Positions 45,014 through 52,709 of a stretch of 64,000 nucleotides of DNA are shown here, in pieces (the stretch's first letter is position 1; every line of letters starts with the position of its first letter). Location: positions 310,001 to 374,000 of the forward strand of contig JBLWWJ010000002.1 in assembly GCA_048268005.1 (NCBI GenBank), in the 5' to 3' direction. The notes under the pieces are model-generated. The model did no database searches. It saw nothing but the letters and a program-made list of their open reading frames with translations, and was not told the DNA's origin. The position numbers and the translations under genes are program-made. The DNA is from Ancylomarina sp048268005 (GTDB lineage Bacteria; Bacteroidota; Bacteroidia; Bacteroidales; Marinifilaceae).

Positions 45014-45045
45014 TTTGGAAGAGATTTATTTATGATATAGATTTG
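45014..45045 (+). promoter_or_regulatory. Promoter of the Mn-type superoxide dismutase gene
   Basis: TTG at 45015-45017, 20 bases, TAGATTTG at 45038-45045, matching TAnnTTTG; 77 bases before the start codon. Confidence 0.6.
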
Positions 45046-45122
45046 TTTTTGTTATTGAAAACGAGATTAAATAAAAATAATCAGATTCAATAATTTCTTT
45101 TACTGATTTAAACGGTTAGAAT

Positions 45123-45725
45123 ATGAGTTTTGAATTACCTAAATTAACGTACGCATATGATGCTCTGGAGCCACATATTGATGCCAGAACTATGGAAATT
45201 CACCATTCAAAGCATCATGCTGGATATACTAATAATTTAAATGCGGCAATTGCTGGTACAGATCTTGACGGAAAATGTATTGGGGAAATTCTTGCAAGTG
45301 TTTCAAAACAATCGGCGGCTATTAGAAATAATGGGGGTGGTTATTATAATCACGATTTGTTTTGGAAACTGATGTCACCAAATGGTGGTGGACAGCCTAC
45401 TGGTAAACTGCAAAAGGCTATCGAAGATACTTTTGGCAGTTATGAGCAATTTAAGGAGAAGTTTTCAAAAGCAGCTGCGACACGTTTTGGTTCGGGGTGG
45501 GCTTGGCTTGTCAAATTATCCGATGGTAGTTTGAAAATATGCTCTACGCCAAATCAAGATAATCCTTTAATGGATGATGCGGAAGTAAAGGGAACTCCAA
45601 TTTTAGGATTGGATGTATGGGAACATGCTTACTATTTAAAGTTTCAAAATAGAAGGCCCGATTACATTTCAGAATTTTTTGAAGTGATTAATTGGGAGGA
45701 AGCGTCAAGGCGCTTTCAGGATTAG
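45123..45725 (+). CDS. Superoxide dismutase, Mn-type residues
   Basis: A 200-residue Fe/Mn-family superoxide dismutase. Metal ligands are H27, H77, D164 and H168. The outer-sphere residues are those of Mn enzymes: Gly73 in NNGGGYYNH and Gln145 in NQDNPL, the same arrangement as in E. coli MnSOD. It removes superoxide in the cytoplasm. It has its own promoter and a terminator, and an Fe-type paralogue follows 118 bases later. Metal type is predicted from these residues; cambialistic enzymes exist in this phylum, so the true metal needs measurement. Confidence 0.95.
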   Translation: MSFELPKLTYAYDALEPHIDARTMEIHHSKHHAGYTNNLNAAIAGTDLDGKCIGEILASVSKQSAAIRNNGGGYYNHDLFWKLMSPNGGGQPTGKLQKAIEDTFGSYEQFKEKFSKAAATRFGSGWAWLVKLSDGSLKICSTPNQDNPLMDDAEVKGTPILGLDVWEHAYYLKFQNRRPDYISEFFEVINWEEASRRFQD

Positions 45726-45752
45726 TTTTGTTTATTGTTTTTTTGATTTTGG

Positions 45753-45792
45753 GATCGACTTTCGGATTTTTTCGAGAGTCGATCTTTTTTTT
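45753..45792 (+). terminator. Intrinsic terminator between the two superoxide dismutase genes
   Basis: A 12-bp stem 45753-45764 with 45773-45784 (one T-G pair), 8-base loop, followed by eight T. It makes the two genes separate transcripts. Confidence 0.88.
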
Positions 45793-45843
45793 GCCCGATT
45801 CAAGTTTTTTTGTGAAATTAGGGTAAATCAAATAAACATTATT

Positions 45844-46428
45844 ATGAAACATGAACTTCCAAAATTGCCTTATGCACTGAATGCATTAGAACCCCTAATT
45901 TCTCAAAGGACTCTTGAGTTTCATTATGGAAAACATCATCAAGCTTACGTCAACAATTTAAATAATCTGATTGAAGGTACTTCTTTTGAAAATGCCGATT
46001 TAGTTGATATTATATTGAAATCGGATGGTGGCATATTTAATAATGCAGCTCAGGTTTTTAATCATACTTTTTATTTCATGGCTCTTAAACCTAGAGGTGG
46101 TGGAAAGCCGCGAAACGGACTTCAAGATGCATTGGTTTATACCTTTGGTTCATTTGAAAATTTTAAAGATGAATTCTCAAAAGCAGGAGCAACTCTTTTT
46201 GGTTCTGGTTGGGTATGGCTTGTTGCCGATGCCGATAAAAAGCTAAGAATAGTGAAAACCGCTAATGCTGCGAATCCAATCTGTGATAATCTAACACCCA
46301 TTATGACTCTTGATGTATGGGAGCATGCGTATTATCTGGATACTCAAAATGCGAGACCTAAGTATATTGAGAATTTCTGGGAGTTGATTGATTGGGAATT
46401 AATCGAAAGCCGTTTTGAGAATCTATGA
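45844..46428 (+). CDS. Superoxide dismutase, Fe-type residues
   Basis: A 194-residue Fe/Mn-family superoxide dismutase. Ligands are H27, H74, D157 and H161. Here the outer-sphere Gln comes from the N-terminal domain (Q70 in NNAAQVFNHTFYF) and the C-terminal position is Ala142 (NAANP), the FeSOD arrangement as in E. coli SodB. The third residue of the usual FYW motif is Phe, a mild difference. With the upstream Mn-type enzyme it gives the cell protection under both iron-replete and iron-poor conditions; this reading is inferred. Confidence 0.95.
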   Translation: MKHELPKLPYALNALEPLISQRTLEFHYGKHHQAYVNNLNNLIEGTSFENADLVDIILKSDGGIFNNAAQVFNHTFYFMALKPRGGGKPRNGLQDALVYTFGSFENFKDEFSKAGATLFGSGWVWLVADADKKLRIVKTANAANPICDNLTPIMTLDVWEHAYYLDTQNARPKYIENFWELIDWELIESRFENL

Positions 46429-46445
46429 TGATTTTAATTTATGTT

Positions 46446-46481
46446 AAAAACGGAGCTGTTACATTTGTAGCAGCTTTTTTA
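46446..46481 (+). terminator. Intrinsic terminator after the Fe-type superoxide dismutase
   Basis: AGCTGTTACA (46454-46463) pairs with TGTAGCAGCT (46466-46475) with one G-T pair and a tight loop, followed by six T. Confidence 0.8.
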
Positions 46482-46696
46482 TTTTAGATTTGTACTATCT
46501 TATAATAAATTTTAGTTAATTAGTTAGCTTAAAGAATAGTCAAAAGGAATAGCTTTCTTATTTCACTTTAAATTGACTTTAACTCTTGATAGAAGCTAAT
46601 ATAATCCTTACCTTATAAGGAGAGCTAGTGATTTTTATTTTAAGAGTAAAGCGTATCTAATTGATATTTTCAACCGTATAATAAGACAAGATTGTA

Positions 46697-47269
46697 ATGT
46701 TAAAGGAATTAGTATTAAAGAATAGAAGTTACCGACGATTCTATCAAGACAAATTAATTGAGAAAGCCCAATTACGTCAGTGGATAGATTTAGCTCGATT
46801 AGGTGCCTCTGGAAGAAATGCCCAAAGCTTAAGGTACATGATAGTAACAAATCAAAACTTGTGTCAACAAGTTTTTGAGAATCTAGCATGGGCAGGTTAT
46901 TTAAGTGATTGGACTGGTCCTGTGGAGGGAGAGCAGCCTGTGGCCTATATCCTGATGTTGAATGATGAACGTTTGAGTAAAAATTATTTTTGTGATGATG
47001 GAATTGCAGTTCAAAACTTGTTATTAGGTGCTGTAGAAGATGGATTTGGAGGTTGCATTTTAAGAGCCTTTAAAGAAAAAAATCTGAGAGATTTATTAAA
47101 GGTTTCTGACGATTATTCAATAATTCAGGTTGTTGCCTTAGGCAAGCCTAAAGAAGAAATTGTTCTTGAAGAAATGAAAGATAATGATATAAAATACTGG
47201 CGAGATGAAAAAGGTGTGCATCATGTACCCAAACGAAGGCTCGAAGATCTAGTTATTAATGAATTTTAG
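46697..47269 (+). CDS. Nitroreductase-family protein
   Basis: A 190-residue FMN-dependent nitroreductase-fold protein. It begins with NRSYRRFYQD near residues 8-17 (the usual R-S-x-R phosphate-binding start), has ASGRNAQSLRYMIV near 37-50, and GGCILRAFKEKNLRDLL near 118-134, the dimer/FMN contact region. It probably reduces small electrophiles or takes part in flavin redox, and the substrate is unknown. The next gene starts 18 bases later on the same strand, so they are likely cotranscribed. Confidence 0.88.
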   Translation: MLKELVLKNRSYRRFYQDKLIEKAQLRQWIDLARLGASGRNAQSLRYMIVTNQNLCQQVFENLAWAGYLSDWTGPVEGEQPVAYILMLNDERLSKNYFCDDGIAVQNLLLGAVEDGFGGCILRAFKEKNLRDLLKVSDDYSIIQVVALGKPKEEIVLEEMKDNDIKYWRDEKGVHHVPKRRLEDLVINEF

Positions 47270-47287
47270 ACTGAAATACTTTGCTTT

Positions 47288-47995
47288 ATGAGAAAAATAA
47301 TAGTGTGTTGTGTTGTAATTTTTGCCTTCATTTTTGTAAAGGAAATCAAAGCTCAGCGATATAATCTGGATTCTATATATTTTACAGGGGCTGTTATGGA
47401 TCAGGTTGATTTGAAAGGTTTGCCTTATGCTCACTATAGAGTTAATAAAGAACGAGGCGGTACTACTAACGAATATGGACGGTTTGCTTTCTGGGTAAAT
47501 TCTGGTGATACGATTCAATATTCATTTGTTGGTTATCATGATGTAAAGGTTATTGTGAGTGATAGCCTGAAACAGGATGATTATTTATTTGGGGTGTTTT
47601 TAGCTAAGGATACCATCGCACTTCAAGAGGTATTGATTCTACCACGATTTGGTGATTTTAAAGAAGCCTTTATGAATGCCAAGGTAAATACGCCTGAGTA
47701 TGTTAGAGCTAAAAATAATGTCAATTCGGCAACCTATGAGGCATTAACCAAAAGGCCGACAACAATGGATGCGAAAGCCAATACAGATTTACTGATTAAA
47801 AATCATGTAAGTGCTATTGAAAATAAAACGATGGTGCCTACTGAAATGACAGCTGGAGTAAGTACAACTCGAACTTTACCTGAGTTAAAAAGGTTGAAAC
47901 GAAAAAGGAAAATGAAAATATCTGAGGCAATGGTTACTGATTCGGAGGTCAAGATTCTTCAGCAAATGTATAAATATGGCGTAAAGAAAGAATAA
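47288..47995 (+). CDS. Secreted protein with a carboxypeptidase-regulatory-like domain
   Basis: A 235-residue protein with a signal peptide (about 1-22, ending EIKAQ). A small beta-sandwich of the carboxypeptidase-D regulatory-like type follows at about 30-115: FTGAVMDQVDLKGLPYAHYRV, NEYGRFAFWVNSGDTI and FSFVGYHD-like strands. A charged helical tail (about 125-235), rich in Lys, Asn and Thr, has no recognised motif. This domain is also the N-terminal module of SusC proteins, but here it stands without a barrel. Function unknown; periplasmic or outer-membrane associated. Confidence 0.75.
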   Translation: MRKIIVCCVVIFAFIFVKEIKAQRYNLDSIYFTGAVMDQVDLKGLPYAHYRVNKERGGTTNEYGRFAFWVNSGDTIQYSFVGYHDVKVIVSDSLKQDDYLFGVFLAKDTIALQEVLILPRFGDFKEAFMNAKVNTPEYVRAKNNVNSATYEALTKRPTTMDAKANTDLLIKNHVSAIENKTMVPTEMTAGVSTTRTLPELKRLKRKRKMKISEAMVTDSEVKILQQMYKYGVKKE

Positions 47996-48027
47996 AAAAA
48001 AGCGGTGAGAAATCACCGCTTTTTTTA
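47994..48027. terminator. Bidirectional terminator between the secreted protein and proline dehydrogenase genes
   Basis: AGCGGTGA (48001-48008) pairs with TCACCGCT (48013-48020) around a GAAA tetraloop, flanked by an A-run and a T-run. Confidence 0.92.
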
Positions 48028-48936
48028 TTAGCCTCTGCTAAAAAGTGCTTTTATAATGAGCATGGCCATTTTTGGATTTTCCTTAAGTCTACGAGTTGAA
48101 TACCCGAACCAATCTTTTCCGAAAGGAACATAGACTCTCATTGTATGTCCTTTGTCAAGAATAGATTGTCTCAGTTCTGGAGTAACACCATATAACATTT
48201 GGAATTCATATTTATCCTTAGGCACATTGTATTTTTCTATTAAATCATATGCTGGCTGAATTAAATGCTTGTCATGAGTAGCTATACCTGGATAAATACC
48301 ATTTTTAAGCATGAAATCAAGATCTTTGATGTAGTGCTCATTGATTTCTTCATATTTCTTATACGCGATCTCTGCTGGTTCTACATAAATACCTTTGCAT
48401 AGGCGGTAGTTAAGTGCTGTCCCATTTTGCATATCCAACATGTTTTCCAAATCGGAAAAGGTACGTTTTAGATATGATTGTACTACCAAGCCAACATTTT
48501 TTGGAAATTCTTTTCTTAAGCGTCTAAACATATCAATTTCCTTATCCACACATGGTGAATCTTCCATATCGATTCGTACGAAATTGTTGTATTCAGCAGC
48601 TTTGGCAACAACAGTCCTGATGTTTTCGTAACAAACTTCAGGATCGATTAACAAACCAAAAAAAGTTGGCTTTACAGAATAGTTACCATCAATCTTATTT
48701 TTTTCAAAAGCTTCTATAATATCCAAATAGGCATCTTTATTTTCTGTTGCCTGGCTTAAATCTTCAATAAATTCACCTAGAAGGTCGACTGTGACCTTTA
48801 TACCTTGTGCATTTAAGTCGAGTGAAGCTTTTACTGCATCATCAATTGTTTCTCCAGCGATATATCTTTTCGAAAAAAGCCAAACTAATTTCTTTGGCAT
48901 AAAAGGCAGGGTTGCTGCTATCAGTTTATTAAACAT
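48028..48936 (-). CDS. Proline dehydrogenase
   Basis: A 302-residue FAD-dependent TIM-barrel enzyme, single-domain (not fused to P5C dehydrogenase as in PutA). It shows FVRIDMEDSP near residues 118-127, LVVQSYLKRT near 151-160, YRLCKGIYVEPAEIA near 177-191, IATHDKHLI near 219-227, FQMLYGVTPELR near 245-256 and VYVPFGKDWFGYSTRRLKEN near 267-286, the canonical strand order of PRODH. It oxidises proline to pyrroline-5-carboxylate and passes electrons to quinone. Monocistronic as far as can be seen. Confidence 0.92.
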   Translation of the reverse strand: MFNKLIAATLPFMPKKLVWLFSKRYIAGETIDDAVKASLDLNAQGIKVTVDLLGEFIEDLSQATENKDAYLDIIEAFEKNKIDGNYSVKPTFFGLLIDPEVCYENIRTVVAKAAEYNNFVRIDMEDSPCVDKEIDMFRRLRKEFPKNVGLVVQSYLKRTFSDLENMLDMQNGTALNYRLCKGIYVEPAEIAYKKYEEINEHYIKDLDFMLKNGIYPGIATHDKHLIQPAYDLIEKYNVPKDKYEFQMLYGVTPELRQSILDKGHTMRVYVPFGKDWFGYSTRRLKENPKMAMLIIKALFSRG

Positions 48937-49312
48937 TGTTTGTGGTTTTAAGGGTTACTTTTGGGTTTATTGTGAGCTAAATGTAGACATCATGAAAACT
49001 AAAAAGAATGACGTTTATCAGCAAATTCGATTGATTTTCAATAGGGGCTTGTTTTTTACGATTAAAAGAAAAATATATCTCAGAAATTTTTCCATTCTTA
49101 TTTAAAACTTATATTTGCTAGGCTTTATTCCAATAGGAGTAAAATTCAAGGTTTTTATCAACTTTGAATTGTATAAATAAGTACCTAAATCAATTAATAT
49201 ACGCCACTATTCGTCTATGAAGGAGATTTCAATTGAAATTTACGTTTAGACAAATTTTCCTGATTTGCTCTGTCTTTATCAGGTTGGCAATTTAAAATCA
49301 AACTAGAAAAAC
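48937..49312. other. 376-base non-coding region between proline dehydrogenase and the third OmpH-like gene
   Basis: Divergent regulatory DNA. A TATATTTG box (49110-49117) could be a -7 element reading rightward. Downstream of it are a 7-bp hairpin (49143-49149 with 49164-49170), a 14-base palindrome ATTTCAATTGAAAT (49226-49239) and a CCTGAT/ATCAGG hairpin (49259-49283). No gene is supported. Confidence 0.5.
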
Positions 49313-49888
49313 ATGAAAAATTTATCCATTGTTCTTAATGCAGTTTTAATTGTTGCTGTTGGAATTTTATTCTTTTTACATTTCTCAGGTGAGAATAAAA
49401 CTGAAGTGAAAACTGTTGCTGGAGAGGGAGCTGTTGTATATGTGAACACTGATTCATTATTATCGAATTATAATTTTTCTGTCGATTTGAATGAGAAGTT
49501 CCTTAAAAAGCAGGAAGATTCCAGAACTGATTTTAATTTTAAAGCTCAGAAGTTAGAAAAAGAAGCTGTTGATTTTCAACGTAAACTTCAAAACAAAGGA
49601 TTTCTTAACCGTGAGCGTGCAGAAAAAGCGCAGAGAGATTTAATGGAAAAGAAACAAAATTTAGAGCAGCTTGACAGAAAATTAAGTTCTGAACTTATGG
49701 CTGAGCAAAATGAGAATTCTAAGCGTCTATTTGATAGTGTTAAAAACTATATGGAATTATATAACGCAAAGCATAAGTATAGCTTAATTATTAGCACAAC
49801 CAAAGGTGGAACAGTACTTCACGCTGCTAACGGTTTAGATATTACTAAAGATATTATTGACGGTTTAAATGCCAGATATAAGAAATAG
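49313..49888 (+). CDS. OmpH/Skp-family protein (third copy, probable signal anchor)
   Basis: A 191-residue protein with one hydrophobic segment (about residues 5-24) and no clear signal-peptidase site, so it may stay anchored in the inner membrane. The OmpH core follows: VVYVNTDSLLSNYNFSVDL near 42-60, a long charged coiled-coil hairpin to about 150, and the closing YSLIISTTKGGTVLHA. It differs from the two copies beside bamA in position and anchor. It is followed by a terminator and then a glycosyltransferase gene. Confidence 0.85.
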   Translation: MKNLSIVLNAVLIVAVGILFFLHFSGENKTEVKTVAGEGAVVYVNTDSLLSNYNFSVDLNEKFLKKQEDSRTDFNFKAQKLEKEAVDFQRKLQNKGFLNRERAEKAQRDLMEKKQNLEQLDRKLSSELMAEQNENSKRLFDSVKNYMELYNAKHKYSLIISTTKGGTVLHAANGLDITKDIIDGLNARYKK

Positions 49889-49906
49889 AATCAAAAAATA
49901 TTGAAT

Positions 49907-49943
49907 AAAGGGGCAGAGGCTGAAAGCTTTCTGCCCTTTTTTT
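49907..49943 (+). terminator. Intrinsic terminator after the third OmpH-like gene
   Basis: GGGCAG (49911-49916) pairs with CTGCCC (49931-49936), extended by A-T pairs, loop 14 bases, then a T-run. Confidence 0.82.
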
Positions 49944-49950
49944 ATCTTTG
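49943..49950 (+). promoter_or_regulatory. Promoter -7 element upstream of the glycosyltransferase gene
   Basis: TATCTTTG matches TAnnTTTG, 71 bases before the start. It begins within the T-run of the preceding terminator. No -33 box is seen at standard spacing. Confidence 0.4.
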
Positions 49951-50021
49951 TGCCCAATGATGACATTTTATTTGTGTCATCTTTGAAAGTAATTCCGATT
50001 TAAAACTTACAAAGCAAATTA

Positions 50022-51290
50022 ATGAGTTTCGCAGATAAATATCTAAAAAAGCAACAAGTCTTTCCTGACTATATAAAGCATAATGTGCCAGATGATCTGG
50101 GACTAATCGTTACAATTCCTTGCTTTGATGAGCCCGATTTGGTTTCTAGTTTAAAGGCTTTATGGCTCTGTGATCGACCAAATTTTAAGGTAGAAGTTAT
50201 TGTTATTGTCAATTCAGGAGAGCAAGTTTCAGATGATGTTTTAAGTCAGAATGCTAAAACGATAGTTGATGCTCAAGAATGGATGTCTACGCATGTGGAC
50301 GAAAAGTTGAAGTTCTTTTTGATCCATCAAGCTAATTTGCCTAAGAAGTCTGCAGGCGTCGGATTAGCACGTAAAATTGCTATGGATGAGGCGGTGAGTC
50401 GTTTCAATAAAATTGGGAAACCCAATGGTATTATTACCGGTTATGATGCAGATTCGGCATGTGATAAAAATTATTTCACAGAGATTGAAAAGCTGTTTAA
50501 GAAATATCCGAAGGCAAACGGAGCGAATATTTTTTATGAACACCCACTTGAAGGGGAGGAGTTTAGTGATCTGATTTATAATTCAATTGCTCAATACGAG
50601 TTGTATCTACGTTATTATATGCTTGCCATGCGTTTTGCCGGTCATCCACATGCCTACCATACCGTTGGTTCGAGCTTTGCTGTTTCAGCAAATGCCTATA
50701 TTAAACAGGGAGGGATGAATCGTCGTCAGGCTGGAGAAGATTTTTACTTTCTGCAAAAAATTATTGCTTTAGGCAATTTCTATGAAATTAAGCATACCCG
50801 TGTTATTCCTTCTCCACGTACATCAGATCGTGTTCCATTTGGAACAGGTAAAGCAATATCGACTTTTGTAAATGAAGGAATTAGCAACTATAAAAACTAC
50901 AATTATGCAGCTTTTAAAGATTTGAAAGTTTTCTTTGATCGAGTTGATGATTTTTTTGGAGTTGATTATGACACATTTATTAATAAACTGATTGTTGAAT
51001 TACCTGGGCCGGTAAGGAGTTATCTAAAGGAGGATAATTTCTTTAAAGCTCTTGATGAAATTAATCGTAATTGTGCTTCCATTGATACCTTTAGAAAGAA
51101 ATTTTTTGGAGCTTTTAATGCATTTAAAGTTTTAAAATATCTGAATAATGTACATGAACAGTTTATGGAAGAAGAAAGTGTTATTGTGAGTGCTAAATTA
51201 TTGCTAAAGGATTTAGGAATTGGGACCAAAGGCATTTATTCAGCAAAAGAATTACTTGAAATATACAGAGACTACGAAAGAACCCATTAG
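50022..51290 (+). CDS. Glycosyltransferase family 2-like protein
   Basis: A 422-residue protein with a GT-A nucleotide-sugar fold: GLIVTIPCFDEPDLVSSLKAL near residues 27-47, an acidic metal site GYDADSACDKNYF near 139-151, and ANIFYEHP plus an AGEDFYFLQKI segment near 240 (general-base region). No membrane helix is evident, so it is cytoplasmic or membrane-peripheral. The usual GT2 start (SVIIPTYN) is replaced by VTIPCFDE. Acceptor and donor unknown. A strong terminator follows and separates it from tonB. Confidence 0.78.
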   Translation: MSFADKYLKKQQVFPDYIKHNVPDDLGLIVTIPCFDEPDLVSSLKALWLCDRPNFKVEVIVIVNSGEQVSDDVLSQNAKTIVDAQEWMSTHVDEKLKFFLIHQANLPKKSAGVGLARKIAMDEAVSRFNKIGKPNGIITGYDADSACDKNYFTEIEKLFKKYPKANGANIFYEHPLEGEEFSDLIYNSIAQYELYLRYYMLAMRFAGHPHAYHTVGSSFAVSANAYIKQGGMNRRQAGEDFYFLQKIIALGNFYEIKHTRVIPSPRTSDRVPFGTGKAISTFVNEGISNYKNYNYAAFKDLKVFFDRVDDFFGVDYDTFINKLIVELPGPVRSYLKEDNFFKALDEINRNCASIDTFRKKFFGAFNAFKVLKYLNNVHEQFMEEESVIVSAKLLLKDLGIGTKGIYSAKELLEIYRDYERTH

Positions 51291-51296
51291 AATAGA

Positions 51297-51331
51297 CAAA
51301 AGCATGGATATTAATCCATGCTTTTGTTTTT
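51297..51331. terminator. Bidirectional terminator between the glycosyltransferase and TonB genes
   Basis: CAAAAGCATGGAT (51297-51309) pairs with ATCCATGCTTTTG (51314-51326), a perfect 13-bp stem, 4-base loop, T-rich on the right. Confidence 0.88.
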
Positions 51332-51336
51332 ACAAT

Positions 51337-52056
51337 TTATTGAAGAATAAAATTAATAGCCGTTGAGTAGGTTACTTGAACCGGAACTCCTCTTTGTTTG
51401 CCTGGGGCAAAAGCGGGTAAGCCTTTAATTACTCTTATGGCTTCCTGATCAAGAGATGGATCAATTCCCCGAAGAATTTCCACATTCTTAACCTTACCAT
51501 CCCTGCCAACAACAAATTTTACAAAAACACGGCCTGAGATGCCATTTTCTTGAGCAAGAACTGGATATTTAATGCTTTTATGAATATGCTTATTAAGTTC
51601 GACATTGCCTTCTGCCATTGTCTTGCAAATATCAGGTCTGAAAATTGGCATTTCTTCAACGACAACAAAAATTTCAGTTTCATCAACAACCTCGGTATCA
51701 TAAGCGACTTCCTTAGGGGGATTAATCTCAATTTCAGTATTTTGATCAATTTCATCATCTACAATTTCTAAATTCATATCTTCTTTAGAATCATTTTCAA
51801 CGATGGTTATCACATCTTGTAATCTGATTTTGACAGGCGGTTTTACCGTAGGTTTTGGGGGTTCTTGTCTGGTTATGGGGACAATTTCTTCTAAATCAGC
51901 AAGTTCCTGAGGGTTGATGATAACCTCAGCCTCTTTAATCTGAACACGCCACTTAAAAGCAATTAATACCAATAGAAGAGCTATGGCTAGTCCAATTTCA
52001 AAGAATAAACTCTTTTTCTTTTCCAGATCTGCATTCTGTCGTTTTTTGGGTAACAT
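51337..52056 (-). CDS. Energy transducer TonB
   Basis: A 239-residue TonB-type protein. A cytoplasmic start (MLPKKRQNADLEKKKS) is followed by one membrane segment (about residues 19-40) and a Pro- and acid-rich periplasmic stretch (PKPTVKPPVK near 67-76, then Glu/Asp/Ile repeats). The C-terminal TonB domain runs from about 155 with YPVLAQENGISGRVFVKFVV and ends in INFILQ. With ExbBD it transmits the proton motive force to outer-membrane receptors; the four SusC transporters in this window are possible clients. No exbB/exbD is adjacent. Confidence 0.9.
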   Translation of the reverse strand: MLPKKRQNADLEKKKSLFFEIGLAIALLLVLIAFKWRVQIKEAEVIINPQELADLEEIVPITRQEPPKPTVKPPVKIRLQDVITIVENDSKEDMNLEIVDDEIDQNTEIEINPPKEVAYDTEVVDETEIFVVVEEMPIFRPDICKTMAEGNVELNKHIHKSIKYPVLAQENGISGRVFVKFVVGRDGKVKNVEILRGIDPSLDQEAIRVIKGLPAFAPGKQRGVPVQVTYSTAINFILQ

Positions 52057-52212
52057 GGCTAGGATCTTTTAAGGTTATAGGATAATCTCAATAAATCACA
52101 ATTCAGAGGCTAAGGTAGGAGCAGTTTATAACAAGTATCTGCTTATTATACGATATGGTATTTTTTTCGTTTCATATGGAAACGTGAGTTGTTGGATATA
52201 CTGTAAAGTACA

Positions 52213-52242
52213 AAAAAAGGAATAGTTTTTACTATTCCTTTT
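52213..52242 (-). terminator. Terminator of the FtsB/DivIC-like gene
   Basis: A perfect 12-bp stem 52215-52226 with 52231-52242, loop TTTT. On the minus strand it is followed by a T-run (the A-run 52212-52218). The stop codon of the gene lies inside the stem. Confidence 0.8.
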
Positions 52243-52540
52243 CAATTATTATAAAAATATCTTCGTTTTTCTTTTTCATGAGATATTGTTCTCGAGCAAA
52301 TTTTTCTAAATTTTCTCGGTTCGTTTTTAGCTCATGTATTCTGTTTTTTTCCTTTTTTATCTTCGTTAGGAAGTATTCTTTTTCTTGACTTAGAGCTTCA
52401 ATTTTACTCTTATATTTTTTACGTTCCCATATGGAATGTTGATCGAAAAAAAACAACCAAAAGAAGAATATCAGTAAACTAATGGCAAATTTATTACTGA
52501 TAGCCTTAATTAGAAGAGATTTAATTTTCGATTTATCCAT
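52232..52540 (-). CDS. Septum formation initiator family protein (FtsB/DivIC-like)
   Basis: A 102-residue bitopic protein: short cytoplasmic N-terminus, one membrane segment (about residues 17-31, with IFFFWLFFFDQ), then a coiled coil (about 38-90) rich in Lys, Glu and Leu heptads, ending with FAREQYLMKKKNEDIFII, the conserved part of the DivIC/FtsB family. Members join FtsL and FtsQ in the divisome. In many Bacteroidota it lies near enolase, which is not seen here. The family call rests on architecture and that final motif. Confidence 0.82.
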   Translation of the reverse strand: MDKSKIKSLLIKAISNKFAISLLIFFFWLFFFDQHSIWERKKYKSKIEALSQEKEYFLTKIKKEKNRIHELKTNRENLEKFAREQYLMKKKNEDIFIIIEKE

Positions 52541-52600
52541 TTTGTGGTTTTGTTCTTTAGTACTGCTGGCTAAAATTAGTGAAAATATCTTTTTGTTAAG

Positions 52601-52664
52601 AGCTCCTTTTAGATTTTGTAGAGTAAAAAAGGAAAGATAAGGAACCTACAAATAAAAAGGAGCT
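52601..52664. repeat. Long imperfect inverted repeat between the divisome gene and the E1 gene
   Basis: AGCTCCTTTT (52601-52610) pairs with AAAAGGAGCT (52655-52664), and TTTGTAG (52615-52621) with CTACAAA (52646-52652), leaving a 24-base loop. There is no adjacent T-run in either direction. It may be the 3' structure of the E1 transcript or a leader element of the divisome gene. Confidence 0.6.
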
Positions 52665-52709
52665 TGATTATTATTATCAAACTCCCTAATATATCGATTT
52701 TCGAACGTA

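Noticed and set aside
48791..49105. 104-codon plus-strand ORF running out of the proline dehydrogenase gene
   Set aside because: Most of it is antisense to the 5' end of proline dehydrogenase and the rest is intergenic; no domain is seen.
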